Below are positions 9,486-18,208 of a stretch of 39,295 nt of DNA, one piece after another (within the stretch, counting starts at the first letter, position 1; the number at the start of each line of letters is the position of its first letter). The stretch comes from Chthonomonadaceae bacterium (GTDB lineage Bacteria > Armatimonadota > Chthonomonadetes > Chthonomonadales > Chthonomonadaceae), in assembly GCA_027459665.1 (NCBI GenBank), contig DAIDHN010000038.1, forward strand, positions 1 through 39,295, written 5' to 3'. Made by a program: the position numbers and the translations under genes. The notes beneath the pieces were generated by a model, which did not search any database, had not been told where the DNA came from, and saw nothing but the letters and a program-made list of their open reading frames with translations.

Positions 9486-11870
9486 TCAGTCTCCCGGCCA
9501 TTTCCAGCTGCGCACCTCAGGCATATCTTCGCCATGCACGCGAATGTAGTGATGATGATCGGTGCGCAGATCGCGCATTTGTTGGCGCAGATGCGCCGCT
9601 TCTGAAACCAGGCCGGGCACTCTGTCTATTACATCCATCACCAAATGATACCGATCGAGATCATTCATCACCACCATATCAAATGGTGTGGTGGTAGTGC
9701 CCTCTTCTTTGTAGCCGCGTACGTGCAGATTGGCGTGAAAGGCGCGGCGATAGGTCAGCCTGTGTATGAGCCAGGGATAGCCGTGAAATGCAAACAGGGT
9801 CGGGCAGCCTGGCGGAAAAAGGGCATTGAACTCTTTTTCGGGCAAACCGTGCGGATGCTCTTCAGGCGACTGCAGGGTCATCAGGTCTACCACATTCACT
9901 ACCCTGACTTTGAGCCGGGGCAGACTGGTTCGCAAAATATCTACCGCTGCAAGGGTTTCCAGGGTGGGCACATCGCCGCAGCATGCCATCACTATATCCG
10001 GCGTGCCTCCTTCATCCGAGCAGGCCCACTCCCACATTCCTATGCCTGCCGTGCAGTGCCGCACCGCCTCCTCCATACTGAGAAACTGCAGAGCCGGCTG
10101 CTTGCCTGCCACAATCACATTGATGTAATTGCGGCTTCGCAAACAGTGGTCTGCTACCGAAAGCAGGCAGTTGGCATCGGGGGGCAGGTAAACGCGCACC
10201 ACCCCTGCCTTTTTGTTTACTACATGGTCGAGAAAACCGGGGTCCTGGTGGCTGAAGCCATTGTGATCCTGACGCCATACATGCGAGGTAAGCAGATAAT
10301 TGAGGGATGCAATTGGGCGGCGCCAGGGTATGTGGGCGGTGGTTTTGAGCCATTTGGCATGCTGGTTGAACATGGAATCTACAATGTGAATGAATGCCTC
10401 GTAGCAAGAGAAAAAGCCATGCCTGCCTGTGAGCAGGTACCCTTCCAGCCACCCCTGGCAAAGATGTTCCGACAAAACCTCCATCACTCTGCCGTCTGGC
10501 GCAACATGGTCATCTGTTGCAAGTATCTCTGCCGTAGAACATCGGCTGGTTGCCTCAAACAGCGCGGTGAGGCGGTTGGAAGCGGTTTCATCCGGTCCCA
10601 TCACGCGAAAATTGGCTCGCTGGGCGTTGAGGCGCATGGTGTCGCGCAAAAACATGCCCAGCACACGCGTAGCCTCTGCCTCAGTTCTGCCGTGCGCCGC
10701 TACGGGCACTGCATACTTTTCAAAGGCGGGCAGCTCCAGGTCTTGCATCAGCAAACCGCCGTTTGCATGCGGATTGGCGCTCATGCGGCTTTCGCCTTCG
10801 GGAGCAAGAGCGGCAATTTCTGGCCGCAGAGCGCCCTGCTCGTCAAACAATTCCTCCGGGTGGTAAGAGCGCATCCACTCTTCCAGCAGTCTCAGGTGCT
10901 CAGGGTTGGCAGCAACATCTGCCATAGGCACCTGATGCGACCGAAAACTGCCTTCTGCCGGCAGACCGTTCACTTCTTTCGGCCCTGTCCAGCCTTTTGG
11001 TGTGCGCATCACAATCATGGGCCAGGCCGGGCGGCCGCTAAAGCCTTCTTCGCGAGCCTGCTTCTGTATCGCTCTTATTTGCTGCACTGCCTGTTCGAGC
11101 GCAGCTGCCATCTGCTGATGCATTTGCTGCGGGTGGCTGCCCGATACAAACAGGGGGCTGTAGCCATATCCCTCCATCAGGCTTTTCAACTCTTGTTCAG
11201 AAATGCGTGCCAAAACAGTGGGGTTGGCTATTTTATAGCCGTTCAGGTGCAGCACAGGCAGCACCGCCCCGTCTGTAACCGGGTTCAAAAACTTGTTTGA
11301 ATGCCAGCTGGCGGCAAGCGGCCCCGTCTCGGCCTCGCCGTCGCCCACCACGCAGAAGGCAAGCAGATTGGGGTTGTCGAATGCTGCGCCAAATGCATGC
11401 GCCAGCGAATAGCCCAGTTCGCCTCCCTCATGTATCGAGCCGGGTGTTTCGGGCGCTACATGGCTGGGTATGCCCCCCGGAAAAGAGAACTGTGTAAAAA
11501 GGCGCTTCATCCCCTCTTCATTCATGCCAATATGAGGGTACACCTCGCTGTAGGTGCCTTCCAGCCAGGCATTGGCCACTAGCCCCGGCCCTCCATGCCC
11601 AGGCCCGGTGATGTAAATGGCATCGAGTGCATACTTTTTTATGAGGCGGTTAATATGCACATACAAAAAATTGAGGCCGGGGGTGGTGCCCCAGTGCCCA
11701 AGCAAACGCGGCTTGATGTGCTCAGGCCGCAGTGGTTCTCGCAGCAGTGGGTTGTCGTACAGATAAATCTGACCTACCGAAATATAGTTCGCTGCACGCC
11801 ACCAGGCATGCATGAGATGCAGTTCGGCTTCTGTAAGAGGAGAGGCAGCGCTCTGGTTTTCTGCAGACAT
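9486..11870 (-). CDS. xfp: Phosphoketolase (xylulose 5-phosphate/fructose 6-phosphate)
   Basis: This thiamine-diphosphate enzyme cleaves xylulose 5-phosphate, and often fructose 6-phosphate, with phosphate to give acetyl phosphate plus a shorter aldose phosphate. Family signatures are clear: [13 protein letters not shown] near residue 57, GPGHGGPG at 89-96, [19 protein letters not shown] from about residue 145, and the cofactor/Mg motif GDGEAETG at 176-183. The 794-residue length is typical. GGGAG lies ten bases upstream of the ATG. No acetate kinase or phosphotransacetylase is adjacent, so the fate of acetyl phosphate is not shown here. No convincing promoter was found in the upstream gap. 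Dual versus single substrate specificity cannot be decided from the sequence. Confidence 0.95.
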   Translation of the reverse strand: MSAENQSAASPLTEAELHLMHAWWRAANYISVGQIYLYDNPLLREPLRPEHIKPRLLGHWGTTPGLNFLYVHINRLIKKYALDAIYITGPGHGGPGLVANAWLEGTYSEVYPHIGMNEEGMKRLFTQFSFPGGIPSHVAPETPGSIHEGGELGYSLAHAFGAAFDNPNLLAFCVVGDGEAETGPLAASWHSNKFLNPVTDGAVLPVLHLNGYKIANPTVLARISEQELKSLMEGYGYSPLFVSGSHPQQMHQQMAAALEQAVQQIRAIQKQAREEGFSGRPAWPMIVMRTPKGWTGPKEVNGLPAEGSFRSHQVPMADVAANPEHLRLLEEWMRSYHPEELFDEQGALRPEIAALAPEGESRMSANPHANGGLLMQDLELPAFEKYAVPVAAHGRTEAEATRVLGMFLRDTMRLNAQRANFRVMGPDETASNRLTALFEATSRCSTAEILATDDHVAPDGRVMEVLSEHLCQGWLEGYLLTGRHGFFSCYEAFIHIVDSMFNQHAKWLKTTAHIPWRRPIASLNYLLTSHVWRQDHNGFSHQDPGFLDHVVNKKAGVVRVYLPPDANCLLSVADHCLRSRNYINVIVAGKQPALQFLSMEEAVRHCTAGIGMWEWACSDEGGTPDIVMACCGDVPTLETLAAVDILRTSLPRLKVRVVNVVDLMTLQSPEEHPHGLPEKEFNALFPPGCPTLFAFHGYPWLIHRLTYRRAFHANLHVRGYKEEGTTTTPFDMVVMNDLDRYHLVMDVIDRVPGLVSEAAHLRQQMRDLRTDHHHYIRVHGEDMPEVRSWKWPGD

Positions 11871-12292
11871 GGCAAGGTAACTCCCTGTAACAAAATTTGC
11901 TCATTGTTTTGCCGCATTCAGGCTCACCTTACCAATGTACCTCATACCCGGTATAAATACCTGTGCTGCACCATCCCCCTGCCGGCTGAATAAATGCGGC
12001 GGCGCTGCGATTGCCTATTTGCCTGCCATTGCTGCCTTGCGCACAAGCCTGGGCAGTACAACAGAAACCGCATCACAAAGGTTCACACAAAAAATCGGTA
12101 CAGCCAGCCCATGCCTGTCTCTTTTTCCAGATCGCCAATGTATGAGGCGAGGCTGCTGCACACAGCTTCTTCCCGTGCCAGTTCACCGCTGCCAAACACG
12201 GCCTTCATGGCTTCACCGCAGTGCATCTGCCTCACCGCTATTTTTTATATCATAATAATACGTAATTCTTTACCTAAGCTTTCTGCCCGCGG
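11871..12292. other. 422-base gap between phosphoketolase and VOC genes
   Basis: The stretch contains the phosphoketolase ribosome site and one plausible small minus-strand frame, listed separately. An inverted pair GGTAT/ATACC (11950-11961) lies about 80 bases upstream of phosphoketolase and could be an operator, though five-base arms are weak evidence. The section near 12240-12270 is AT-rich and could hold the promoter of the small frame. Confidence 0.35.
12083..12226 (-). CDS. Possible small protein, 47 residues (41 from an internal ATG)
   Basis: The function is not recognised. A minus-strand frame starts at ATG 12226 (or in-frame ATG 12208) and ends at TGA 12083-12085. The product looks protein-like, with an acidic helical stretch near YIGDLEKETG and an aromatic tail WLYRFFV. 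GGTGAGG precedes the first ATG very closely, and GGTGA precedes the second. AT-rich DNA resembling a promoter lies immediately upstream, at 12240-12270. It could equally be a chance frame, since nothing but composition and the upstream signals supports it. Confidence 0.25.
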   Translation of the reverse strand: MHCGEAMKAVFGSGELAREEAVCSSLASYIGDLEKETGMGWLYRFFV

Positions 12293-12679
12293 TCAGCAGG
12301 GCTGGCCAAAGTAAAGAATAAACCCGCTGTTATCCCACACCACAAACTCTTGCATGCCCCAGGGTTTTGCCTCCAGCGGCTGGGCAAACTCTACGCCACG
12401 TCCCAAATATTCAGCGTACAGCGCGGCGGCATCGTTCACAGTGATATATACATCCAAATGATCATTGTGCTGTTTTGCATGCCTGCCGGGGTCTGGCAAA
12501 TCAGATAGCTTGAGGTGTATCATTATGCCGTCGCGTTCTACCCCGGCATAAAAGCCGCCGTATGAAAAAGCAACCTTAAAGCCCAGTTTCTCTACATAAA
12601 AATCGCATGCCTGCTGCAGATTGAGCACAAGAAACTGGGGGGCTATGGCTGTGAGAATGGCTTGAGTATGACTGGTCAT
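12293..12679 (-). CDS. VOC superfamily (glyoxalase/bleomycin-resistance-like) protein
   Basis: The product is a 128-residue vicinal-oxygen-chelate-fold protein. The pattern is typical: LNLQQACDFYVEKLGFKV in the first beta-alpha-beta unit, then DHLDVYITV opening the second half and a terminal DNSGFILYFGQP strand. Members include glyoxalases, dioxygenases and drug-binding resistance proteins. Few metal-ligand positions can be assigned here, so the activity is unknown. The start was set at ATG 12679, which has GGGAG nine bases upstream; the frame also extends to 12718 without such a site. The gene stands alone, between phosphoketolase and the divergent nitrogen operon. Confidence 0.75.
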   Translation of the reverse strand: MTSHTQAILTAIAPQFLVLNLQQACDFYVEKLGFKVAFSYGGFYAGVERDGIMIHLKLSDLPDPGRHAKQHNDHLDVYITVNDAAALYAEYLGRGVEFAQPLEAKPWGMQEFVVWDNSGFILYFGQPC

Positions 12680-12818
12680 CGTATTATTCTCCCTGCACAC
12701 AACGATTGTTTCTGTCATTGCAATTCATCTGATTTTTGAACAGGAAAGCAATTTGTGTATAAATTCTACTGGTTTTTGACTTTTTTGAAGATATTTTGCC
12801 AGAATGGAACCTATGGTA

Positions 12819-12847
12819 TTGACATGGCACAATATGCATAGTATAAT
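12819..12847 (+). promoter_or_regulatory. Perfect-consensus sigma70 promoter of the porin-amtB-glnK operon
   Basis: TTGACA (12819-12824) and TATAAT (12842-12847) match consensus at all twelve positions and are separated by the optimal 17 bases. Transcription should start near 12854. Such a strong promoter for nutrient-uptake genes suggests control occurs downstream in the leader or by a repressor. Confidence 0.85.
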
Positions 12848-12853
12848 ATTTTT

Positions 12854-13205
12854 TACCTCATGGTGAGTAACCATATGGAACAAAAACAGCCTAACCGGTT
12901 GTTTTCATCCATTATGCTCCCCGGCAGTGTTGCCGCGGATGCTGCCTTATAGAACAAACAGGCATCCGGTAACGTTGTTGTTGCCTTCCGAACCCACAGC
13001 CAAAGCTCAACCATTGCTCACGGCTGACCGCATTACATTTTCACCAAACCCGTGTTTCTGCGCCTGAAGGTCTTTGCCTTTCATGCTTTTCGGCGGTGCA
13101 GTTTATTCTTCACCATTGAATAGCAATCATGGCAAATGCTGCCAGTGCAGTATTTTGCGGGTATTTGCAATCAGTTTATTTTCCACAAGGAGGACCCTCA
13201 CTACT
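12854..13205 (+). promoter_or_regulatory. Long structured 5' leader of the porin operon
   Basis: About 350 bases separate the promoter from the porin start. Three consecutive hairpins are visible: CGGCA/TGCCG (12922-12935), a perfect seven-base CGGATGC/GCATCCG pair (12936-12968), and GGTAAC/GTTGCC (12968-12985, one wobble). The last two share a base, so they cannot both be fully formed. A 30-codon frame begins at ATG 12860, only a few bases after the predicted transcript start, and ends at TAG 12952, inside the second hairpin. That resembles a leader-peptide or riboswitch arrangement, but no known class was recognised. Confidence 0.4.
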
Positions 13206-14432
13206 GTGAAGCGACCGAGAACAACCCGCCGCATGCGCGGCCTCCGCTCCATAGCAGCGCGCACCTTTTCTGCAATGGCCCTTCTGGCAGTTGGAGCCGG
13301 CTCGGCACATGCCGATGCACCAAAGCCAGGCGCTATCTCTGTTTCAGGCCTGGCAGATTTCTACCTGGGCATCAACTTCAGAGCGCCAAGCCCGGCAGCG
13401 CCTCTCGCATTATCTGGCGGCGGAACCGTAGGCATCGACAACGTGGGCCGCTCGTTTGACATCAACGACAGGCTGCCCAGCCTCAGCCTCTTCGAGGTAG
13501 ACCTTACGCGCAATCAGGGCAAAGGCATTCCCTTTGGCATCACTGCAACGCTTACTGCAGGCGATACCGCTCGTATTGTGCATGCCAACGAACCGGGTGG
13601 AACAGGAGCCTGGCAAACCATTCAGCAGCTCTACATTACCCGTGCAGTAAATATCATGCATCACAGCGTTACCTTCGATTTCGGAGACTTCGTAACGCCC
13701 TTCGGGCAAGAGGTAATTGAAAGCTCAGGCAACGATGAATATTCACGCAGCTTCGGCTTTCAGTATGCCATTCCGTTTTACCATTTTGGCCTGCGAGCAA
13801 CCACCGCCATTACCCCACAGGTTTCGGCATATGCCGCACTGGTAAACGGCTGGAACAACATAGCAGACGACAACTTTGCCAAAAGCGGCATACTGCAGTT
13901 CACCTGGACCCCCAACTCCCTATTCACAGGAGTGCTTGGCTGGATGGGAGGCAACGAAGGCACAGGCGAATATGGAACCGGAATTGCGCTGCCAGGCACG
14001 GGGTACATAAACTCTAACCTGTTTGAGTTTCTGCCTACCTACCAGGTCACGCCAAAGCTGAAACTGGCAGGTGAACTAGACTACGGGCAGGGCGCTGGAA
14101 CCGTTGGCCCCAAACATCTTTCAGGCTACTGGATAGATATGGCAGGCTATGCACGCTATCAGCTCAGCAGCAAGTCAGACATAGCAGCCCGCCTGGAACA
14201 GTTTGAAGATGTGGCAGGCACAGGAGGCATTGGCCTTCGCACCGGGGCGCCAGGCTACACAAAACTGCGCGAATTCACCCTGGATTACGAGTACGACTTC
14301 TTCAAGGGCAACGTAATCACCAGGCTGGAATATCGCCATGACCACGCAAGCAGCGCATTTTTTCTGGCAGGAGGCGGTAAAACCACCCCCGACCAGGACA
14401 CCCTGTACGCAAGCGCCGTGGTGAAGTTTTAA
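13206..14432 (+). CDS. Outer-membrane beta-barrel porin (BBP2-like)
   Basis: The 408-residue product has a basic N-terminus, a hydrophobic core (FSAMALLAVGAG) and a signal-peptidase site at about SAHA-DA, followed by alternating amphipathic strands and a C-terminal phenylalanine (SAVVKF), the classic outer-membrane barrel ending. Segments such as FDFGDFVTPFGQEVIES resemble the BBP2/OmpL-like porin family. GTG 13206 was chosen because GGAGG lies 12 bases upstream and it begins directly before the signal peptide; the frame stays open to 13074, but that extension gives no sensible export signal. It is first in an operon with amtB and glnK, so it probably admits ammonium or other small nitrogen compounds through the outer membrane. 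That role is inferred from context. Confidence 0.82.
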   Translation: MKRPRTTRRMRGLRSIAARTFSAMALLAVGAGSAHADAPKPGAISVSGLADFYLGINFRAPSPAAPLALSGGGTVGIDNVGRSFDINDRLPSLSLFEVDLTRNQGKGIPFGITATLTAGDTARIVHANEPGGTGAWQTIQQLYITRAVNIMHHSVTFDFGDFVTPFGQEVIESSGNDEYSRSFGFQYAIPFYHFGLRATTAITPQVSAYAALVNGWNNIADDNFAKSGILQFTWTPNSLFTGVLGWMGGNEGTGEYGTGIALPGTGYINSNLFEFLPTYQVTPKLKLAGELDYGQGAGTVGPKHLSGYWIDMAGYARYQLSSKSDIAARLEQFEDVAGTGGIGLRTGAPGYTKLREFTLDYEYDFFKGNVITRLEYRHDHASSAFFLAGGGKTTPDQDTLYASAVVKF

Positions 14433-14465
14433 TCACACAAACACCGCTCTCATGTTGTATTTGCA

Positions 14466-14494
14466 GGGGTCTCGACACTCGTTGCTGAGGCCCC
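14466..14494 (+). promoter_or_regulatory. Hairpin between porin and amtB
   Basis: An eight-base stem with one G-U wobble (GGGGTCTC at 14466-14473 with GAGGCCCC at 14487-14494) encloses a 13-base loop. No T-run follows, so it is more likely a transcript-stability or processing element than a terminator. Confidence 0.45.
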
Positions 14495-14536
14495 GGTGGA
14501 ACAGTGATCCATTCACAACACAATGGAGGAAATTCA

Positions 14537-16177
14537 ATGATATTTAGAAGAGCCAATGCCCGAACAAATGCTACTCTGTCAGAGAAAAGAGTAGATAAAA
14601 TTGAAAGGCTCAAACTGCGTGCAAAAGACCCGCAGTGGCGCCGCTACGCATACACAATGCTCATAGGCAAAATGGCTGCTGTTGCTATTCTGCTCACTGT
14701 GTTCGCTTTCTTTCACGGCCTTATCGGCGGCGCAGCACATGCAGACCCGGCAGACTACCCGGGTGCAACCGTGCCAATGGGTAATACGGTAAACGCAATC
14801 AACACTACCTGGACACTGGTAGCCGCCTTCCTGGTGTTTGCCATGCAGGTCGGCTTCACGATGCTTGAAGCAGGGTTCTGCCGTTCGCGTGAAACCGTAA
14901 ACGTACTTATGGAATGCGTGGTGGATACCTGTCTTTGCGGACTGCTGTTCTATGCATGGGGCTACTCATTCATGTTCAGCACTGGCAACGGTTTTATCGG
15001 CTACCACTGGTTCTTCCTGCAGAATGCACCGCTCACCTACCCAGGAACCGGTGTAGCACTTCTTGCCCACTGGATTTTCCAGTTTGCATTCGCCGATACC
15101 TGCTCCACCGTTACTTCAGGAGCCATGATTGGCCGCACAGGATGGATTGGAGACCTGCTTTACAGCTTCGGCGTATCCGGTTTCATCTATCCTATCATAG
15201 GGCACTGGGCATGGGGGCCAGATGGGTTCCTTGCAACTATGGGTACAGCTGGCCACTTCATGCCAACATTTGGGCAAAGTTTCCACGATTTTGCGGGTTC
15301 TACCGTGGTGCATACTATTGGAGGAACCATTGCGCTGGCAGGCTCTATTGTGCTTGGCCCGCGGCTGGGGCGCAAATTCAAGCGTGATGGCGGCGGTCCC
15401 ATGCTTCCGCATGACCTGGTAATTGCATGCTCAGGAGCCTTGATACTCTGGTTTGGCTGGTACGGGTTTAACCCAGGAAGCACACTCTCGGCACTTGACT
15501 TCAATGGCATCGGGCGTGTTTCGGCAAACACCACACTTGCAGCATGTTCCGCTGGTCTGGTTGCCATGTTTGTAGCATTTCCCCTTACCAAAAAATGGGA
15601 CCTCGGCTTCACCTGCAACGGCTTCCTGGCTGGCCTGGTAGCTATTACCTGTCCCTGCTACTGGGTTTCTCCAACAGGAGCTGTTCTGCTTGGCGCAGTC
15701 GCAGGCGCTTTGGTAGTAGGCGGCGTAGAACTGCTGGAATACCTTCGTATAGATGATCCTATCGGCGCTGTGCCAGTACATATGTTTGCTGGTATATGGG
15801 GAACATGGTCACTTGGCCTCTTTGCATGCGGCAAGTACAACTCCAGTGGCCCAACAGGGGCTACTGTAACTTCACCGCTAACCGGCCTGTTCTATGGAGG
15901 AGGCATGAAGCTGCTGGAAGCCCAGATCATCGGCAACGTAATCATAACTGTATCTACATTCTTAGTTGCCCTGGGCCTGATGTATATTGTGCATAAGATG
16001 GGTAAACTTCGCGTTTCTCATGAAGGTGAACTGGAAGGTCTTGACCTGCATGAGCATGGCATTCCTGCATACCCGGAATATGCACTTGTGCCCGGAGCAT
16101 CTCCTGGGGGAATGCTGTCAGAAGCAGCAGTATCCACCACACCTGCCCCGGCAGGCAAAACCTCTACCACTCATTAA
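14537..16177 (+). CDS. amtB: Ammonium transporter, Amt family
   Basis: This is an inner-membrane ammonium channel. Family landmarks are AMQVGFTMLEAGFCRSRE near residue 102, the FADTCSTVTSGA segment near 185, and the conserved pore histidines at about H259 (STVVHTIGG) and H415 (VPVHMFAGIWGT). The cytoplasmic tail EGLDLHEHGIPAYPE is the segment that contacts P-II. The 546 residues exceed the usual 400-450 because of a roughly 45-residue basic N-terminus ahead of a signal-like hydrophobic segment ending near AAHA-DP, plus a Pro/Thr-rich tail. ATG 14537 has GGAGG seven bases upstream. Its partner glnK follows, with a strong hairpin between them. Confidence 0.95.
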   Translation: MIFRRANARTNATLSEKRVDKIERLKLRAKDPQWRRYAYTMLIGKMAAVAILLTVFAFFHGLIGGAAHADPADYPGATVPMGNTVNAINTTWTLVAAFLVFAMQVGFTMLEAGFCRSRETVNVLMECVVDTCLCGLLFYAWGYSFMFSTGNGFIGYHWFFLQNAPLTYPGTGVALLAHWIFQFAFADTCSTVTSGAMIGRTGWIGDLLYSFGVSGFIYPIIGHWAWGPDGFLATMGTAGHFMPTFGQSFHDFAGSTVVHTIGGTIALAGSIVLGPRLGRKFKRDGGGPMLPHDLVIACSGALILWFGWYGFNPGSTLSALDFNGIGRVSANTTLAACSAGLVAMFVAFPLTKKWDLGFTCNGFLAGLVAITCPCYWVSPTGAVLLGAVAGALVVGGVELLEYLRIDDPIGAVPVHMFAGIWGTWSLGLFACGKYNSSGPTGATVTSPLTGLFYGGGMKLLEAQIIGNVIITVSTFLVALGLMYIVHKMGKLRVSHEGELEGLDLHEHGIPAYPEYALVPGASPGGMLSEAAVSTTPAPAGKTSTTH

Positions 16178-16187
16178 TCGAGTTGCG

Positions 16188-16227
16188 GTGTGGCATTCTA
16201 ACCGCTTTGTCAGGTAGAATGCCACAC
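16188..16227 (+). promoter_or_regulatory. Perfect 13-base inverted repeat between amtB and glnK
   Basis: GTGTGGCATTCTA (16188-16200) pairs perfectly with TAGAATGCCACAC (16215-16227) across a 14-base loop. It begins 11 bases after the amtB stop and ends eight bases before the glnK ribosome site. Only a short TTCTC follows, so complete termination is unlikely. It could attenuate, protect the upstream mRNA from decay, or be an operator. Confidence 0.65.
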
Positions 16228-16248
16228 TTCTCGCAAGGAGCAAATAGC

Positions 16249-16590
16249 ATGATCAAGGTAGAAGCGCTCATCCGCCCGCAGAAGCTGGATGATGTAAAAA
16301 CCGCCCTCAACGAAATTGGGGTAAAAGGAATGACTGTAAGCGAAGTGCGTGGTGCCGGCAAACAAAAAGGCCTCACCCACCACTACCGGGGTACAGAATA
16401 CACGGTAAATCTGCTGCAAAAAATCAAAATCGAGATCGTCGCCACCGATACCGAAGCGCATCTTATTGCAGATACTATTGCAAAAGCCGCGCAAACCGGC
16501 GAAATAGGAGATGGAAAAATCTTTCTTATTCCCACAGCCGAAGTAATTCGCATTCGCACTGGCGAAACCGGAGAAACTGCTCTGGAATAA
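16249..16590 (+). CDS. glnK: P-II family nitrogen regulatory protein
   Basis: This small trimeric signal protein binds ATP, ADP and 2-oxoglutarate, and blocks the ammonium channel when nitrogen is plentiful. The 113 residues begin MIKVEALIRP and carry the T-loop RGTEYTVNLL with tyrosine at residue 51, the site uridylylated in many P-II proteins. The ATP-binding GDGKIFLIP segment and C-terminal IRTGETGE are intact. ATG 16249 has AAGGAG eight bases upstream; an upstream extension in the same frame lacks such a site. Location directly after amtB supports GlnK rather than GlnB, although the order is reversed relative to the classical glnK-amtB. Confidence 0.95.
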   Translation: MIKVEALIRPQKLDDVKTALNEIGVKGMTVSEVRGAGKQKGLTHHYRGTEYTVNLLQKIKIEIVATDTEAHLIADTIAKAAQTGEIGDGKIFLIPTAEVIRIRTGETGETALE

Positions 16591-16614
16591 CAGGTACTCT
16601 GCATCGATATTCCC

Positions 16615-16647
16615 AAGCCCCTGTGCGCTTTGCACACAGGGGCTTTT
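16615..16647 (+). terminator. Intrinsic terminator after glnK
   Basis: AAGCCCCTGTG (16615-16625) pairs with CACAGGGGCTT (16635-16645) around a nine-base loop and runs into TTTT. It closes the porin-amtB-glnK operon. Confidence 0.88.
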
Positions 16648-16753
16648 GCCTTTCAGGGCTTGAGGAATTACAGCTTCGTGCCAATACGTACAGAAAAATA
16701 GAAGATTATAAAATATGCTGAATCTGTACAGCAGTAAAATGGAGGCATTCCTC

Positions 16754-17713
16754 ATGAAAACGCATATTGCCGCAACAGCGCTTCTTCTCATCGCAACAGG
16801 GCTTCTGCCTGCCCATGCGCAGGGACGCACTGCTGCGCCGCCCGCGCATCCTGTTTTTCATATGCCCATTTCCGGCAGAAACATGCGCCCTCCCGTGCTG
16901 CACATCCCGCCGCCGCTGCACCTGCAGCCAGTGCGGGCAGCAGGCGCGGCGCCAACCCCTCCCGGCGCCTTCACCCGCTTCTCACTCTCCACAGAAGGGC
17001 ATGTGTACCACTACGGCATGAACCCGGCGCCAAACAACGGCGGGCTGGGCTATATTTCGCCTTACCTGCCTTACTACTACACCCCTGGCCCAGGCTTCGG
17101 CTACGCGCCAGGTCTCTTTTACGGCTTCACATATCCCTCGTACCCATACTACTACCCATACAGCGGATATGGCATCAGCAGCCCCTCGCCCTACCAGTAC
17201 TATGGCACGGTACCGCCCTACATCAGCAACGAAAACATCTACCTTTCTCAGCCGCAGGGCAACTACCTCTACAGAGTAGGAACCGGAAAAAATGCGGAAA
17301 ACTACTACCTGGGCCGAGGGGCATCACGCATTCTGAAACCCGGGCCTAATCTTCAAAAAGCAGTAACCGACCTGCAGAACGCATGGCTGCACAATAATAT
17401 CAGCCTCATTGCCGCACATATGCAGCGCAATGTACGCATAGGCATCTATATCAACGGAGGATACCGTTATTCACTCAGTTCAGCAAGCTACCTTGCACTT
17501 ACACGCGATGCCCTGAAAAAAACACACACGCGCAGCATCAGCCTGCAGCTGGCAGGCCGCCCTGCCCACAACATAGCCGTTTTGATGGGAACACATACCT
17601 ACCTAGATGGAAAAACAAACAAAACTGCCACAGTAGTGGTATGCTTTGCCATGCAAAAAATAAACGGCACTTACTCCATTCTGGAAGCAGGGGTTGACTC
17701 GCAGCACAGGTAA
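16754..17713 (+). CDS. Secreted Tyr/Pro-rich protein with possible NTF2-like C-terminal domain
   Basis: The function is not recognised. The 319-residue product has a clear signal peptide (MKTHIAATALLLIATGLLPA, cleavage near AHA-QG), a Pro-rich segment, then a Tyr/Pro/Gly-rich tract at about residues 100-165 with runs such as LPYYYTPGPGFGYAPG. The final 120 residues (from about LQKAVTDLQNAW) look like a globular domain. Their helix followed by strands, with IGIYINGGYRYSL in the middle, is reminiscent of NTF2-like proteins. ATG 16754 has GGAGG eight bases upstream. It opens a codirectional group that includes a GSFG-repeat membrane protein, so a cell-surface role is plausible but unproven. Confidence 0.6.
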   Translation: MKTHIAATALLLIATGLLPAHAQGRTAAPPAHPVFHMPISGRNMRPPVLHIPPPLHLQPVRAAGAAPTPPGAFTRFSLSTEGHVYHYGMNPAPNNGGLGYISPYLPYYYTPGPGFGYAPGLFYGFTYPSYPYYYPYSGYGISSPSPYQYYGTVPPYISNENIYLSQPQGNYLYRVGTGKNAENYYLGRGASRILKPGPNLQKAVTDLQNAWLHNNISLIAAHMQRNVRIGIYINGGYRYSLSSASYLALTRDALKKTHTRSISLQLAGRPAHNIAVLMGTHTYLDGKTNKTATVVVCFAMQKINGTYSILEAGVDSQHR

Positions 17714-17740
17714 ATAAATACAGGCAAGGAGCCGCTACAA

Positions 17741-18187
17741 TTGAACCAGGTTGTTTTCAAAACAGAAGGTGACTGGGACAGCACAACACTCACCTGCAAT
17801 GGGCGGGACTGGCCTGCCGCACAGATGCTGGTGCAGATTGAGGCAGGCCGCGATGAATACGGCTCGCCTGCACGGGGCGGGGTGAGAGATGGCGGCCAGA
17901 TGTCGGCAGTTGTGCGCTCACAAGATAATCCAGACCAGGAGCAGGCAATTTTTCCAGGCACCTTGCAGATGAACTTTCCAGGCCATGAAGTTGTGGTGGA
18001 AAACGTACACCCAAACTTCGATTTCGAATTTACCAGGGTACTTTACAATCAGCGGGATGTTACCGAGCAGATAGTAGACCTTACGGTGAATATAGACGCG
18101 GTGAACAACGAAGTACAGGCAGTCATTACCCTCTACCGCCCCCACTGGCTGGGAGCAGACGAGGTTGCTACCATCACAATACTGTAG
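17741..18187 (+). CDS. Hypothetical protein, 148 residues, TTG start
   Basis: The function is not recognised. The frame begins at TTG 17741 with AAGGAG nine bases upstream; no ATG occurs until residue 29, so the TTG is favoured. No signal peptide or membrane segment is visible. The sequence alternates hydrophobic and polar residues and ends in a strand-like VATITIL, suggesting a beta-rich soluble protein. It is 27 bases after the secreted Tyr-rich gene and 21 before the GSFG-repeat gene, so it is likely co-transcribed with both. Confidence 0.55.
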   Translation: MNQVVFKTEGDWDSTTLTCNGRDWPAAQMLVQIEAGRDEYGSPARGGVRDGGQMSAVVRSQDNPDQEQAIFPGTLQMNFPGHEVVVENVHPNFDFEFTRVLYNQRDVTEQIVDLTVNIDAVNNEVQAVITLYRPHWLGADEVATITIL

Positions 18188-18208
18188 AGAGGTCAGGAGA
18201 ACAACCAA

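Noticed and set aside
9645-11300. 551-codon plus-strand open frame opposite phosphoketolase
   Set aside because: It is a shadow of the conserved enzyme, with no family resemblance.
12825-12840. TGGCAC followed by TGCA, resembling a sigma54 -24/-12 promoter
   Set aside because: The spacing between GG and GC is eight bases rather than the required ten, and the element sits inside the spacer of a perfect sigma70 promoter.
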